A stretch of 64,000 nucleotides of DNA from assembly GCA_963803845.1 (NCBI GenBank), contig CAWDNZ010000004.1, positions 248,001 to 312,000 of the forward strand. Reading direction: 5' to 3'. The translations under genes were made by a program, and so were the position numbers. Source of the stretch: JABDIY01 sp963803845 (GTDB taxonomy: Bacteria > Actinomycetota > Acidimicrobiia > Acidimicrobiales > SZUA-35). Below are positions 52,093-61,268 of the stretch, piece by piece. How positions within the stretch are numbered: position 1 is the first letter of the stretch; every line of letters starts with the position of its first letter. Below the pieces are notes generated by a model. That model saw nothing but the letters and a program-made list of their open reading frames with translations, did not search any database and was not told where the DNA came from.

Positions 52093-53526
52093 ATGGCATC
52101 GAATCCATGGCTGGCGGACCCCGAACCCACGATCAAGACCCTGGGAGATTTGCGTGAAAGCGGCTGGGTGAGCCGGCCGGTCAAGGACGAAATCCGGGAA
52201 CACACCCTGGAGAAGATCACCTCCGGCGACATCATGTTCCCCGGTGTCCAGGGCTACGACGACACGGTCATCCCGCAACTCCAACACGCCCTGCTGGCCA
52301 AACATGACATGGTGCTGCTGGGCGAACGAGGCCAAGCCAAGACCCGGATCATCCGCTCCCTCACCAGACTCATGGACCCGTGGATGCCGATCATCGCCGG
52401 CTCCGAGATCAACGACGATCCGTACAATCCGGTTTCCCGGTACGCCCGTGACCTCGTGGCCGCCGAAGGCGACGCCACCGCGATCACATGGGTTCCCGCC
52501 GCCGATCGGTACGGGGAGAAGCTCGCCACTCCCGACACCTCCATCGCCGACCTCATCGGCGAGGTGGACCCCATCAAGGTGGCCGAAGGACGCTACCTCT
52601 CCGATGAACTCACCCTTCACTATGGGCTGGTGCCCCGCACCAATCGCGGCGTGTTCGCCATCAACGAACTCCCTGACCTCGCCGAACGGATCCAGGTGGG
52701 TTTGCTGAACGTGCTGGAGGAACGAGACGTTCAGGTACGCGGCTACAAGGTCCGGTTACCGCTCGATGTGATGCTCGTCGCCAGTGCCAACCCGGAGGAC
52801 TACACCAACCGCGGCCGCATGATCACCCCATTGAAAGACCGATTCGGCGCCCAGATCCGCACGCACTATCCCTACGACATGGACATCGAGGCAAACGTTG
52901 CCCACCAGGAAGCGTTCATCCCCAGCGACGGACTTCCTGTCCGTATCCCGGAGTTTATGACAAGCATCATCGTGCGGTTTACCCACCTGGCCCGCCGCAG
53001 CAGCCAGGTCAACCAACGGTCCGGCGTCTCGGTGCGAATGAGCACGACCAACCTGGAGACACTGGCCGCGGCAGCGACCGCCCGTTCGCTCCGGCTGGGC
53101 GAATCCGTCGCCGTTCCCCGGATCTGTGACCTCGACGCCATCTTTCCCTCCAGTGCCGGCAAGATCGAGATCGAATCGCTGGACGAAGGACGGGACGAAG
53201 AGATCCTCGACCTCCTCCTTTCGGCGGCGATCGTGGAGGAGTTCCGCTCCCATATCGACGGCTCCCTGATCCATCAAATCACCGCTGCGTTCGAGGAGGA
53301 CGATGCGGTGGTGAGTACCGGGGATGACATTGTGGCCTCCGAGTACGCATCAATTCTCAGCACCAACCCGGCCCTGGCTGCGGCTGTGGCGGCCGTACTG
53401 GGCGACGAGACCGCTCCAGAGATGACCGCCAGCGCAGTGGAACTGGTGCTGGAGGGAATGCATCTCACCAAACGCCTCAACAAGGACGCCGTTGGCGGGC
53501 GTTCCAGTTTCCGAGCCCGCTACTAA
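52093..53526 (+). CDS. MoxR-like AAA+ ATPase
   Basis: 477 residues from ATG 52093. Walker A VLLGERGQAKTR (about 75-86), Walker B VFAINELPDLAERIQ (Asn-Glu in place of Asp-Glu) and sensor VASANPEDYTNRGRMITPLKDRFG are typical of the magnesium chelatase/MoxR ChlI-like group. It is divergent from the VWA gene across 123 bases, which holds a shared promoter. The pair probably forms a chaperone-like complex that loads or activates another protein. No likely client is adjacent. Confidence 0.92.
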   Translation: MASNPWLADPEPTIKTLGDLRESGWVSRPVKDEIREHTLEKITSGDIMFPGVQGYDDTVIPQLQHALLAKHDMVLLGERGQAKTRIIRSLTRLMDPWMPIIAGSEINDDPYNPVSRYARDLVAAEGDATAITWVPAADRYGEKLATPDTSIADLIGEVDPIKVAEGRYLSDELTLHYGLVPRTNRGVFAINELPDLAERIQVGLLNVLEERDVQVRGYKVRLPLDVMLVASANPEDYTNRGRMITPLKDRFGAQIRTHYPYDMDIEANVAHQEAFIPSDGLPVRIPEFMTSIIVRFTHLARRSSQVNQRSGVSVRMSTTNLETLAAAATARSLRLGESVAVPRICDLDAIFPSSAGKIEIESLDEGRDEEILDLLLSAAIVEEFRSHIDGSLIHQITAAFEEDDAVVSTGDDIVASEYASILSTNPALAAAVAAVLGDETAPEMTASAVELVLEGMHLTKRLNKDAVGGRSSFRARY

Positions 53527-53584
53527 GCCCGTCTAGCAACGAGCGTTCATAGCCTCAGCGAGTGTTGGCGTGTAGCGTAGGGGG

Positions 53585-55738
53585 ATGGATCTGTCGGGGG
53601 TGTGGCGCGTCGCCAAGCTCGACGGTGAACTGGAAAAGACCGGCGCCGATCCCGAGCTGGACGACACCGAATGGGCCGAACTTGAAGTGCCGGGCCACTG
53701 GGCCAGCCACTCCACCTTCGAACTCAACCGCGATGCGCTGCTGCATCGAAAACGGTTCACCGCTGAAGCGACGCCGGAGCACAAGAGAGACTGGCTGGTC
53801 CTCGAAGGAATCCTGGAACAAGGCGACGTGTGGCTGGATGGTCGATTCGTCGGCACCACCAGCGGTTACTTCGTGACCCACCGATTCGAGATCACCGAAG
53901 CCCTTCGCGCCCGGCCCGATCACCTGCTCGCCATCGACGTTGCCTGCCCACCCGCCGGCGAAGGCCCGAAACAATCACTCACCGGTTCACTCCAATCGGG
54001 CCCGCTGGCCCCACCCCTGTCGCCCGGTGGTATCTGGCGGCCGGTTCGGGTCGCCCAGACCGGCCCGATCGCCATCCTGCACAGCAGGGTGTTGTGTGTT
54101 GCGGCCAACGCCACCACGGCGAAACTCCTGGTTCGAGCGGTTCTCGACGCCCAGGAAGCGGGCGATGTTCGAATCGACACCAGTGTTATGGCCCCCGATG
54201 GTCAGTCTTCGGGCAGCCAGTCCGAACTTCATACGCTCTCCCACGGCGAAAACCGGCTGGAGTGGATGATCACCATTGAAAACCCGCAACTGTGGTGGCC
54301 CTGGGCGCTCGGTGATCAACCGCTCTACGACGTCACCGTCGCCGTTCGCACCGAAGACGACGACGTCTCAGATCGCCGGTTCTGGCGCACAGGTCTGCGC
54401 TCGGTCACGGTGAAGGATCTGGCCTGGACGGTCAACGACACGCGCCTGTTCGTGAAGGGCGCCAGCCTGGGCCCCCAGTCGGCCATTTTGGCCAACGAAG
54501 AGGCCCGCTTGATCGCTCACGATGTTGATGCCGCCAAGGAGGCAGGACTGGATCTCCTGCGCGTCCACGGACACATCGCTCGGCCCGAACTCTATGAACG
54601 CGCTGACGAGGTGGGGATGCTGTTGTGGCAGGACTTGCCGTTGGTCGGCACCTACAGCACCTCCACTCGGCGGCGCGCCCGAACCGTGGCTCGTGAGGCT
54701 GTGGACCTCCTAGGGGCCCACCCTTCGGTGTCGCTCTGGTGCACCCACGAAGAACCCAATGGTGCCGCCGTGCCCAGTAACGAGGGGCCGGCAGAACCTC
54801 TCACCCAATTCGCAAAACGGATGAGCCGCCATGCGCTCCCGTCGTGGAACCGGTCGGTGCTGGGCCCAACGCTGCGGCGTGAACTTCGCACTTCTGACCC
54901 CTCCCGTTCGGTCATCATGAGGTCCGGCACCGTGCCCGGACTTACCACCTCCACTGCCTCGGACCCCCACCTGTGGTTGGGTTGGCATACCGGTCGTCAC
55001 GAAGACCTCGCTCCCCTACTGCGCCGCTGGCCCCGTCTCGGCCGGTTCCTCGGCGGGTTTGGGGCCCAATCCATGCGCATCCGCGACTGGCCCACCACCG
55101 CCCCCTCGTTCGCCACCGCCGAGGTCGCCTCGTTCCGCCGTTACCTCCCCCGTTCGGCCTACGCCGACGGCGCCGCCTGGGCCCGCGCCACCCGGGCATA
55201 CCAGGCCGACCTGCTCCGCTCGCAGATCGAGACCATCCGTCGCCTCAAGTACCAACCGGCCCAGGGTTTCTGCCTCATGGCCCTGGTGGACGCCGAACCC
55301 GAAGGCGGATTCGGGATCCTCAGCAGCGACCGCAGCCCTAAGCCGGCCTACCGAAGCGTCACCGATTCCTGCCGCCCCGTGATCGTGACCGCCGACCCCC
55401 TCCCGTCGCTGGTCACCCCCGGCCGGCTTATGGAGATCAGCATCCATGCCGTCAACGATCTCCATCGAGAACTCGCCAACGCCAGGGTTACGGCTACGGC
55501 CACCATCGGCGAGTGGCACCACCGCCAGACCTGGCAAGGGGATCTGACCCCGGACTCGGTGGAGTTGATCGGCACCGTCCAGTTCACGATTCCGGCGATC
55601 CACGACGTCCTGGCGCTCACGATCGAACTGCAGTCCGACGAAACCGGCGACGAACCGGTGGTGGTGGCATCCAACCGGTACCAGAGTGTTGTGATCCCCC
55701 CCGCTGAAGACACCGCCCACCCCCGGGTGCGAATTTAG
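53585..55738 (+). CDS. Glycoside hydrolase family 2-like protein, probably non-catalytic
   Basis: A 717-residue protein with a GH2 sugar-binding domain (about 1-150), an Ig-like domain, and a TIM barrel (KGASLGPQSAILANEEA, DLLRVHGHIARPELYERADEVGML). The acid/base site reads SLWCTHEEPNG, where HNEP is usual; the second Glu is kept. At the nucleophile site the family has SEFG or similar, but here the sequence is FLGGFGAQSM with Gly instead of Glu. Activity is therefore doubtful. No signal peptide. It stands between the MoxR gene and sdhC. Confidence 0.78.
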   Translation: MDLSGVWRVAKLDGELEKTGADPELDDTEWAELEVPGHWASHSTFELNRDALLHRKRFTAEATPEHKRDWLVLEGILEQGDVWLDGRFVGTTSGYFVTHRFEITEALRARPDHLLAIDVACPPAGEGPKQSLTGSLQSGPLAPPLSPGGIWRPVRVAQTGPIAILHSRVLCVAANATTAKLLVRAVLDAQEAGDVRIDTSVMAPDGQSSGSQSELHTLSHGENRLEWMITIENPQLWWPWALGDQPLYDVTVAVRTEDDDVSDRRFWRTGLRSVTVKDLAWTVNDTRLFVKGASLGPQSAILANEEARLIAHDVDAAKEAGLDLLRVHGHIARPELYERADEVGMLLWQDLPLVGTYSTSTRRRARTVAREAVDLLGAHPSVSLWCTHEEPNGAAVPSNEGPAEPLTQFAKRMSRHALPSWNRSVLGPTLRRELRTSDPSRSVIMRSGTVPGLTTSTASDPHLWLGWHTGRHEDLAPLLRRWPRLGRFLGGFGAQSMRIRDWPTTAPSFATAEVASFRRYLPRSAYADGAAWARATRAYQADLLRSQIETIRRLKYQPAQGFCLMALVDAEPEGGFGILSSDRSPKPAYRSVTDSCRPVIVTADPLPSLVTPGRLMEISIHAVNDLHRELANARVTATATIGEWHHRQTWQGDLTPDSVELIGTVQFTIPAIHDVLALTIELQSDETGDEPVVVASNRYQSVVIPPAEDTAHPRVRI

Positions 55739-55850
55739 CGGTCAGTCTGGCGGTGCATTTACTGGTCGCAGGGTTTCCGGCGCTACGTTCATGTGTGGAA
55801 ATATTGTCTTCGGCACCGCACCTGCGCTGCCCACCTTGGAGATCTACGCC

Positions 55851-56666
55851 GTGGCTGCACCAACCACCTCCCGTCAAACGGGACCGCAGAAAATAACCAA
55901 GAAGGGTAGAGAACTTCCATTCCCCCTGAACCTGTACCAAACCGCGGTTGGCAAGAAGTGGGTCATGGCGGTAACGGGGATCGCCCTCATCGGGTTCGTG
56001 CTGGGCCATATGTTCGGCAACCTGAAGATCTACATCGGTCCTGTGGCCGAGAACGGGGTCTGGGAGTACGACCTCGACGTCTACGCCGAGTTCTTGCGGG
56101 AGCTGCTGGTGCCGCTGTTCCCCCGCACGTGGTTCCTCTGGCTGCTTCGGTTCGGCCTGATCGGAGCGTTTGGGCTCCACATTCATGCGGCCTACTCGCT
56201 CACTTATCTCAACCAGAAGGCCAACCAGCAGTACAAGTCCAAGCGAGACTGGCAAGCCGCCAACTGGGCCAGCCGCACCACCCGCTACACCGGCACCGTA
56301 ATCCTGGCCTACCTCGTCTTCCATCTGGCGGACCTCACGTGGGGGTTGCTGAGCAGTGATTGGGAACGGGGCCATGTGCAGGCCAACGTTGTGAACTCAT
56401 TGAGCAATCCGGTGGTGGCGCTGATCTACGTCGTGGCCAACATCGCACTGGCGGTGCACCTCTTTCACGGCGTGCGCAGCATGTTCCAGACTCTCGGCCT
56501 CAGCAATCCCCGCTTCGAACTCATCCGTCAGGCTCTTCAGTACGGCATCGCCGGCATCGTCCTGATCGGCAACCTCTCATTTCCCATAGCCGCCATGACC
56601 GGCCTCGTCGATGCCGACGATTCCCGCATCGGTACATCCGCAATCGAAAGCGCCGAAGGCAACTAA
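55851..56666 (+). CDS. sdhC: Succinate dehydrogenase cytochrome b subunit
   Basis: Started at GTG 55851 because GGAG lies nine bases before it; 271 residues. About five helices with haem-ligating His in VLGHMFGNLKIY, GLHIHAAYSLTYL and LVFHLADLTWG and AVHLFHGVRSM. It matches the single-subunit b558 type found with the Bacillus-like SdhA, so no separate sdhD is needed. It anchors the complex and passes electrons to quinone. sdhA follows after 26 bases. Confidence 0.92.
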   Translation: MAAPTTSRQTGPQKITKKGRELPFPLNLYQTAVGKKWVMAVTGIALIGFVLGHMFGNLKIYIGPVAENGVWEYDLDVYAEFLRELLVPLFPRTWFLWLLRFGLIGAFGLHIHAAYSLTYLNQKANQQYKSKRDWQAANWASRTTRYTGTVILAYLVFHLADLTWGLLSSDWERGHVQANVVNSLSNPVVALIYVVANIALAVHLFHGVRSMFQTLGLSNPRFELIRQALQYGIAGIVLIGNLSFPIAAMTGLVDADDSRIGTSAIESAEGN

Positions 56667-56692
56667 ACCCTGCCCAACGAAGGAGCCCCACA

Positions 56693-58612
56693 ATGCTTCC
56701 CGATTCCAAAGACCCCGAAGGTCCCATTGAAGACCGATGGGACAACCACAAGTTCAAGATGAAATTGGTGAACCCCGCCAACAAGCGGAAGTTCAAGGTG
56801 ATCATCGTTGGCACCGGTCTGGCCGGCGCATCGGCCGCCGCCACGATGGGCGAACTGGGCTACAACGTGGAAGCCTTCACCTTCCACGACACCCCCCGGC
56901 GAGCGCACTCCATCGCTGCCCAGGGTGGTATCAACGCCGCCAAGAACTACCAGAACGATGGCGACAGCATTTATCGGCTCTTCTACGACACCGTGAAGGG
57001 AGGCGACTTCCGCAGTCGGGAGTCCAACGTCTACCGCCTCGCCCAGGTGAGCGTGGACATCATCGATCAATGCGCCGCCCAGGGCGTCCCCTTCGCCCGG
57101 GAATACAGCGGCCTCCTCAGTAACCGCTCCTTCGGTGGTGCGCAGGTGAGCCGCACGTTCTATGCCCGAGGCCAGACCGGCCAACAACTTCTCCTGGGCG
57201 CCTACCAGGCCCTCATGCGGCAAGTCCACACCGGCAAAGTGACGCTGCACACCCGTATGGAGATGCTGGATCTGGTGAAGAATGTCAAGGGTGAGGCGGT
57301 TGGGATTATCTGCCGGAACCTCACAACCGGCGAGATCTCCAGCCACTCCGCCCATGCGGTCGTTCTGGCCACCGGCGGCTACGGCAACGTGTTCTACCTG
57401 TCCACCAATGCCATGAGCTGCAACGTGACCGCCGCCTGGCGGGCGCACCGCAAGGGCGCCTATTTCGCCAACCCGAACATGACGCAGATCCATCCAACGT
57501 GCATTCCGGCGGCTGATGAGTTTCAAAGCAAGCTGACGCTGATGTCAGAGTCACTCCGTAACGATGGCCGCATCTGGGTTCCCCGCAACCGCGACGAGAC
57601 CCGAAGGGCCCGGGACATCCCCGAGGCCGAGCGGAACTACTACCTAGAAGAGAAATACCCCGCATTCGGCAACTTGGTGCCCCGCGACGTCGCCTCCCGG
57701 AACGCCAAGACTGTGGTGGATGAAGGCTTTGGCGTTGGCCCCCAGAAGAACGGTGTCTATCTGGATTTCAAAGACGCGATCGAACGCGACGGTGCCGACA
57801 AGATCGAGGCCAAGTACGGGAACCTCTTCGAGATGTACGAACGCATCACCGGCGAGGACCCCTACACCACCCCCATGCGCATCTACCCCGCCACGCACTA
57901 CACCATGGGCGGATTGTGGGTGGACTACAACCTGATGACCACCGTCCCCGGGCTCTACGCCACCGGCGAAGCCAACTTCTCCGATCATGGTGCCAACCGC
58001 CTGGGCGCCTCCGCTTTAATGCAAGGTTTGGCCGATGGCTACTTCGTCCTCCCCTACACGATCGGCGATTATCTGGCCCCCCGGCTCAACCAACCGGTCG
58101 TGCCGACCTCTGACGAAGTGTTCAAGAACGCCGAGGCGCAGGTGAAGGACCGCCTCCAGGGCTTCCTGGATATCAAGGGAACCAAGAGCCCTGACTTCTT
58201 CCATCGGGAACTCGGCAAGTTGGTCTGGGACTACATCGGTATGGCCCGAAACAGGAACGGCCTCGAAAAGGCAATCCTCGAGATCCGAGCTCTGCGCGAA
58301 GAGTTCAACAAGGACCTCAAGGTGCTCGGTACATCCGACACGCTCAACTCCAGCCTCGAAAAGGCCGGCCGCATCTACGACTTCTTCGAACTCGCAGAAC
58401 TCATGGCCCGAGACGCCCTTGACCGGGAAGAGTCATGCGGCGGTCATTTCCGAGAAGAGCACGTCCTGGACGACGGTGAAGCCAAACGGGACGACGTGAA
58501 CTTCCAACATGTCTCGGCCTGGGCCTGGAACGGCGAGGACACGCCCCCAACCAAATACAAAGAAGAACTGGAATTCGAATACGTCATCCCCTCTACCCGT
58601 AGCTACAAGTAG
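56693..58612 (+). CDS. sdhA: Succinate dehydrogenase flavoprotein subunit
   Basis: 639 residues from ATG 56693 with AGGAG seven bases upstream. The FAD dinucleotide motif IIVGTGLAGASAAATM, the covalent flavin site RAHSIAAQGGINAAKN, the VVLATGGYGNVF motif and the QIHPTCIP active-site region are all present. It belongs to the Bacillus-type SdhA group. It oxidises succinate to fumarate. The longer frame to 56360 is not part of the protein. Confidence 0.96.
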   Translation: MLPDSKDPEGPIEDRWDNHKFKMKLVNPANKRKFKVIIVGTGLAGASAAATMGELGYNVEAFTFHDTPRRAHSIAAQGGINAAKNYQNDGDSIYRLFYDTVKGGDFRSRESNVYRLAQVSVDIIDQCAAQGVPFAREYSGLLSNRSFGGAQVSRTFYARGQTGQQLLLGAYQALMRQVHTGKVTLHTRMEMLDLVKNVKGEAVGIICRNLTTGEISSHSAHAVVLATGGYGNVFYLSTNAMSCNVTAAWRAHRKGAYFANPNMTQIHPTCIPAADEFQSKLTLMSESLRNDGRIWVPRNRDETRRARDIPEAERNYYLEEKYPAFGNLVPRDVASRNAKTVVDEGFGVGPQKNGVYLDFKDAIERDGADKIEAKYGNLFEMYERITGEDPYTTPMRIYPATHYTMGGLWVDYNLMTTVPGLYATGEANFSDHGANRLGASALMQGLADGYFVLPYTIGDYLAPRLNQPVVPTSDEVFKNAEAQVKDRLQGFLDIKGTKSPDFFHRELGKLVWDYIGMARNRNGLEKAILEIRALREEFNKDLKVLGTSDTLNSSLEKAGRIYDFFELAELMARDALDREESCGGHFREEHVLDDGEAKRDDVNFQHVSAWAWNGEDTPPTKYKEELEFEYVIPSTRSYK

Positions 58613-58621
58613 GCACAGCAC

Positions 58622-59398
58622 ATGAGCGAGACACTGAACCTGAAACTGCGAATCTGGCGCCAGACGGGCCCCAACGATCTGGGTGGCTTCGCAGAGTACG
58701 ACGCTCCCGGCGTTCCCACCGACGCCAGTTTCCTCGAGATGCTGGACATGGTGAACGAGCGGCTGATCGAGAAGAACGAGATCCCGATCGAATTCCCGCA
58801 TGACTGCCGCGAAGGCATCTGTGGCACCTGCGGCATGATGGTCAACGGTCAGGCCCACGGTCACGAGAAGAACACGGCGGTCTGCCAGCTGCACATGCGA
58901 AAGTTCAATGACGGCGACCTCATCGAGATCGAACCATGGCGGGCCACAGCCTTTCCTGTGATCCGAGACCTGGTGGTTGACCGATCTGCCCTTGATCGGA
59001 TAATCGAAGCCGGCGGCTATATCAGCGCATCCACCGGCAATGCTCGGGACGCCAACGAGATCCTCATCCCCCAGGAGGTGGCCGAGTCATCGATGGACGC
59101 CGCCTCCTGCATCGGCTGCGGTGCGTGCGTGGCCGCCTGCCCCAACTCCGCCGCCCAACTCTTCACCTCGGCCAAACTGTGGCAGCTCAACTCGCTCCCG
59201 CAGGGCCAGCCCGAGCGCTTCAAGCGCACCGAGGCGATGGTGGAAACCATGGAGGAGTTCTTCGGTTCCTGTACCAACCACGGTGAGTGCACTGAAGCCT
59301 GCCCCAAGAGCATCAGCCAGGACTTCATCGCATTCATGAACAAGGACTTCATCAAGTCCAAGGTCTACAACCGCAAACTGGCCAGCCAAAAGGGCTAA
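58622..59398 (+). CDS. sdhB: Succinate dehydrogenase iron-sulfur subunit
   Basis: A 258-residue protein with three cluster motifs: 2Fe-2S CREGICGTCG with a fourth Cys at TAVCQLH, 4Fe-4S CIGCGACVAACP, and 3Fe-4S CTNHGECTEACP. They carry electrons from FAD to quinone. It starts nine bases after sdhA, giving the order sdhC-A-B. The set is complete. Confidence 0.97.
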   Translation: MSETLNLKLRIWRQTGPNDLGGFAEYDAPGVPTDASFLEMLDMVNERLIEKNEIPIEFPHDCREGICGTCGMMVNGQAHGHEKNTAVCQLHMRKFNDGDLIEIEPWRATAFPVIRDLVVDRSALDRIIEAGGYISASTGNARDANEILIPQEVAESSMDAASCIGCGACVAACPNSAAQLFTSAKLWQLNSLPQGQPERFKRTEAMVETMEEFFGSCTNHGECTEACPKSISQDFIAFMNKDFIKSKVYNRKLASQKG

Positions 59399-59439
59399 CC
59401 GCCGACCACTTCCGCGGCCAACATTGCCCACTAGGGGAG

Positions 59440-60402
59440 GTGCCATGTGTTGTAGTCTTGCCAGTCGTGCTCCCCGAACCCCTCATCCAGCTTTTCCGTG
59501 GCTTCTTCATGGGCGCAGCCGACATCGTGCCGGGCGTTTCAGGAGGCACCGTTGCATTGATCCTCGGGATCTACCGTCGTCTCGTTGACACGATCCATGA
59601 CGGCGCCCACGCCCTGAAGCAACTTGTCACCGGTGACTTCGAGGGTGGTTTTGCATCCCTGAAGGCGGTGGATTGGCTGTTCATCATTCCTCTCGGTGTC
59701 GGCGCTCTCTCCGCCTTCATCGCCCTTCGCGGTCCCATGAAGGTGGCGTTGGAAGAGCACTCCGAGATCACTGCGGCGGTGTTCTGTGGCCTTGTGCTCG
59801 CCAGCTGCTGGTTGGTATGGAACGAGATGAAACTGAAAGACCCCACCCGTATTGCTACTGCGGCCGGCGTGGCGATCGCGGCTTTCTTCCTCTTGGGTTT
59901 CCAGAACGGAGCCGTCTCCAACCCCAACATCGTGCTCTTCTTCGGAACCGGCGCAATCGCCATCTGCGCCATGATCCTCCCCGGCATTTCGGGGAGCTTC
60001 ATCATGCTCATGCTTGGGATGTATGCCTCGATTCTGGGCGGTTCGGTCCCCGAGCTCGCGGTCTTCTTGCTGGGCGCCACCATCGGGCTGGGCCTGTTCT
60101 CCACCGTGCTTACATGGCTTCTGGAGAACTTCGAACAGACCGTTTTGGCCGCACTGCTTGGTCTCATGCTGGGCTCATTTCGGGTTCTCTGGCCCTGGCC
60201 AAACGGCGTGGGCTACACGATCGAAGAGGGCGAAGTGGAAACCGTGGTTCGCGGCACGGGGTTGGAACTCTGGCCCGACATTGGCTCGCTGATTACCGCA
60301 GGGGTGGTGGCGGGGGGTGCCGCCGCACTCACCTTGATCATCGTGCAGGTGGCGGCCCGGCTCAGTCCCGAGTTCAACGAACCGGCGGCCGTGGCCAGCT
60401 GA
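59440..60402 (+). CDS. DUF368/PopT-type polyprenyl-phosphate transporter family protein
   Basis: About 320 residues with the repeated DUF368 signature: FRGFFMGAADIVPGVSGGT near the start and MILPGISGSFIMLMLGMY in the second half. DUF368 (PopT) proteins return undecaprenyl phosphate from the outer to the inner face of the membrane for cell wall synthesis. Eight to nine helices. The start is between GTG 59440 and GTG 59467; GGGGAGG overlaps the first, so a later start is likely. It follows sdhB without a shared role. Confidence 0.85.
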   Translation: MPCVVVLPVVLPEPLIQLFRGFFMGAADIVPGVSGGTVALILGIYRRLVDTIHDGAHALKQLVTGDFEGGFASLKAVDWLFIIPLGVGALSAFIALRGPMKVALEEHSEITAAVFCGLVLASCWLVWNEMKLKDPTRIATAAGVAIAAFFLLGFQNGAVSNPNIVLFFGTGAIAICAMILPGISGSFIMLMLGMYASILGGSVPELAVFLLGATIGLGLFSTVLTWLLENFEQTVLAALLGLMLGSFRVLWPWPNGVGYTIEEGEVETVVRGTGLELWPDIGSLITAGVVAGGAAALTLIIVQVAARLSPEFNEPAAVAS

Positions 60403-60472
60403 AACAACAGTGAAGTGAGGGATGGCTGGTAATGGCAATCTTTCTGAAGATCTCTAGATCGATACCGCCCGA

Positions 60473-61159
60473 ATGAACCCCTCTCCAGCGCACGAGCGCC
60501 GCCGATCGGTCCCTTCCGATATCCCGGGATGGTCCGAGGCCCATCTCACCTTGGGGGTCACCGAATCAACCTCGATCCTGATCTGGGCCGCCCTCCATCC
60601 CGGGGCCGGCCACGCTGAACAGGGCTGCGTTGTTTGGCCATATGACGGACTCCCGGTGGTGATGGTGGAGGCCGACATCCCTCTTCCCGTCGATCGTTGG
60701 GAGTTCCGCACCAGCGGGTTATGGGCCGAGCAGGTCTGTGAGACGCCCCATCGGCACTGGTCCTTCGGTCTCGAAGCGTTTGCACTCCAACTCGACGACG
60801 CCATGGAACTGACCAGAACGGGTTATGGAACCCGCGTGCCTATGGGTTGGGAACTGGATTTCGAGGCGTCGGTGGATCCTCAGTGGCTGCTGACCGATTC
60901 AGCTCCGCTGGAGGTGGCCGGCGCCTACACCCAACCCGGCTCGCTGCATGGTCTGCTCCTCGATGCGGCTGGCGAGCACTCCACCGAGGGGCCCGCCCAG
61001 CGGTGGCACTGGTGGGGAACCAAACCGCTCGCCGCCGCCGGTGTTGGCACCCCCTGGGGTGAGGCGGAGCACCTGCAGATCCCACTGTCGTCGGGCATCT
61101 ACACCCTGACCCGTAGCCCGTCGTCACTCCGCCTCGCCCTCACGCCGGCCGTCACCTGA
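60473..61159 (+). CDS. Protein of unknown function, beta-rich
   Basis: A 228-residue protein. The phrase AYTQPGSLHGLLLDAAGEHSTEGPAQRWHWWG resembles the second-domain pattern of AttH/lipocalin-like two-domain proteins, but the match is from memory and weak. The rest is Trp-rich and polar with beta strands (LILWAALHPGAG, VVMVEADIPLPVDRWEF). No signal or membrane segment. It is followed by a nested palindrome that may end its transcript. Confidence 0.55.
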   Translation: MNPSPAHERRRSVPSDIPGWSEAHLTLGVTESTSILIWAALHPGAGHAEQGCVVWPYDGLPVVMVEADIPLPVDRWEFRTSGLWAEQVCETPHRHWSFGLEAFALQLDDAMELTRTGYGTRVPMGWELDFEASVDPQWLLTDSAPLEVAGAYTQPGSLHGLLLDAAGEHSTEGPAQRWHWWGTKPLAAAGVGTPWGEAEHLQIPLSSGIYTLTRSPSSLRLALTPAVT

Positions 61160-61263
61160 AATTCCTGTCCTGAACTACAAACCCTCGAAATTCCTGTTGT
61201 GAGCCACAGTTTTTGTGGTTCTCAACAGGAATTTGAGAGGAATGTGGTTGGGAACAGGAATTT
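61158..61263. repeat. Nested palindrome of ATTCCTG/CAGGAAT motifs
   Basis: AAATTCCTGT occurs at 61159 and 61188 and its inverse ACAGGAATTT ends at 61234 and 61263. The inner arms (61188-61208 and 61214-61234) pair over 21 bases with two mismatches and a GTTTT loop; the outer arms can pair around them. It sits right after the stop of the 60473 gene and before the GTPase gene. It could be a terminator or a small mobile palindrome. Confidence 0.75.
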
Positions 61264-61268
61264 GACCA

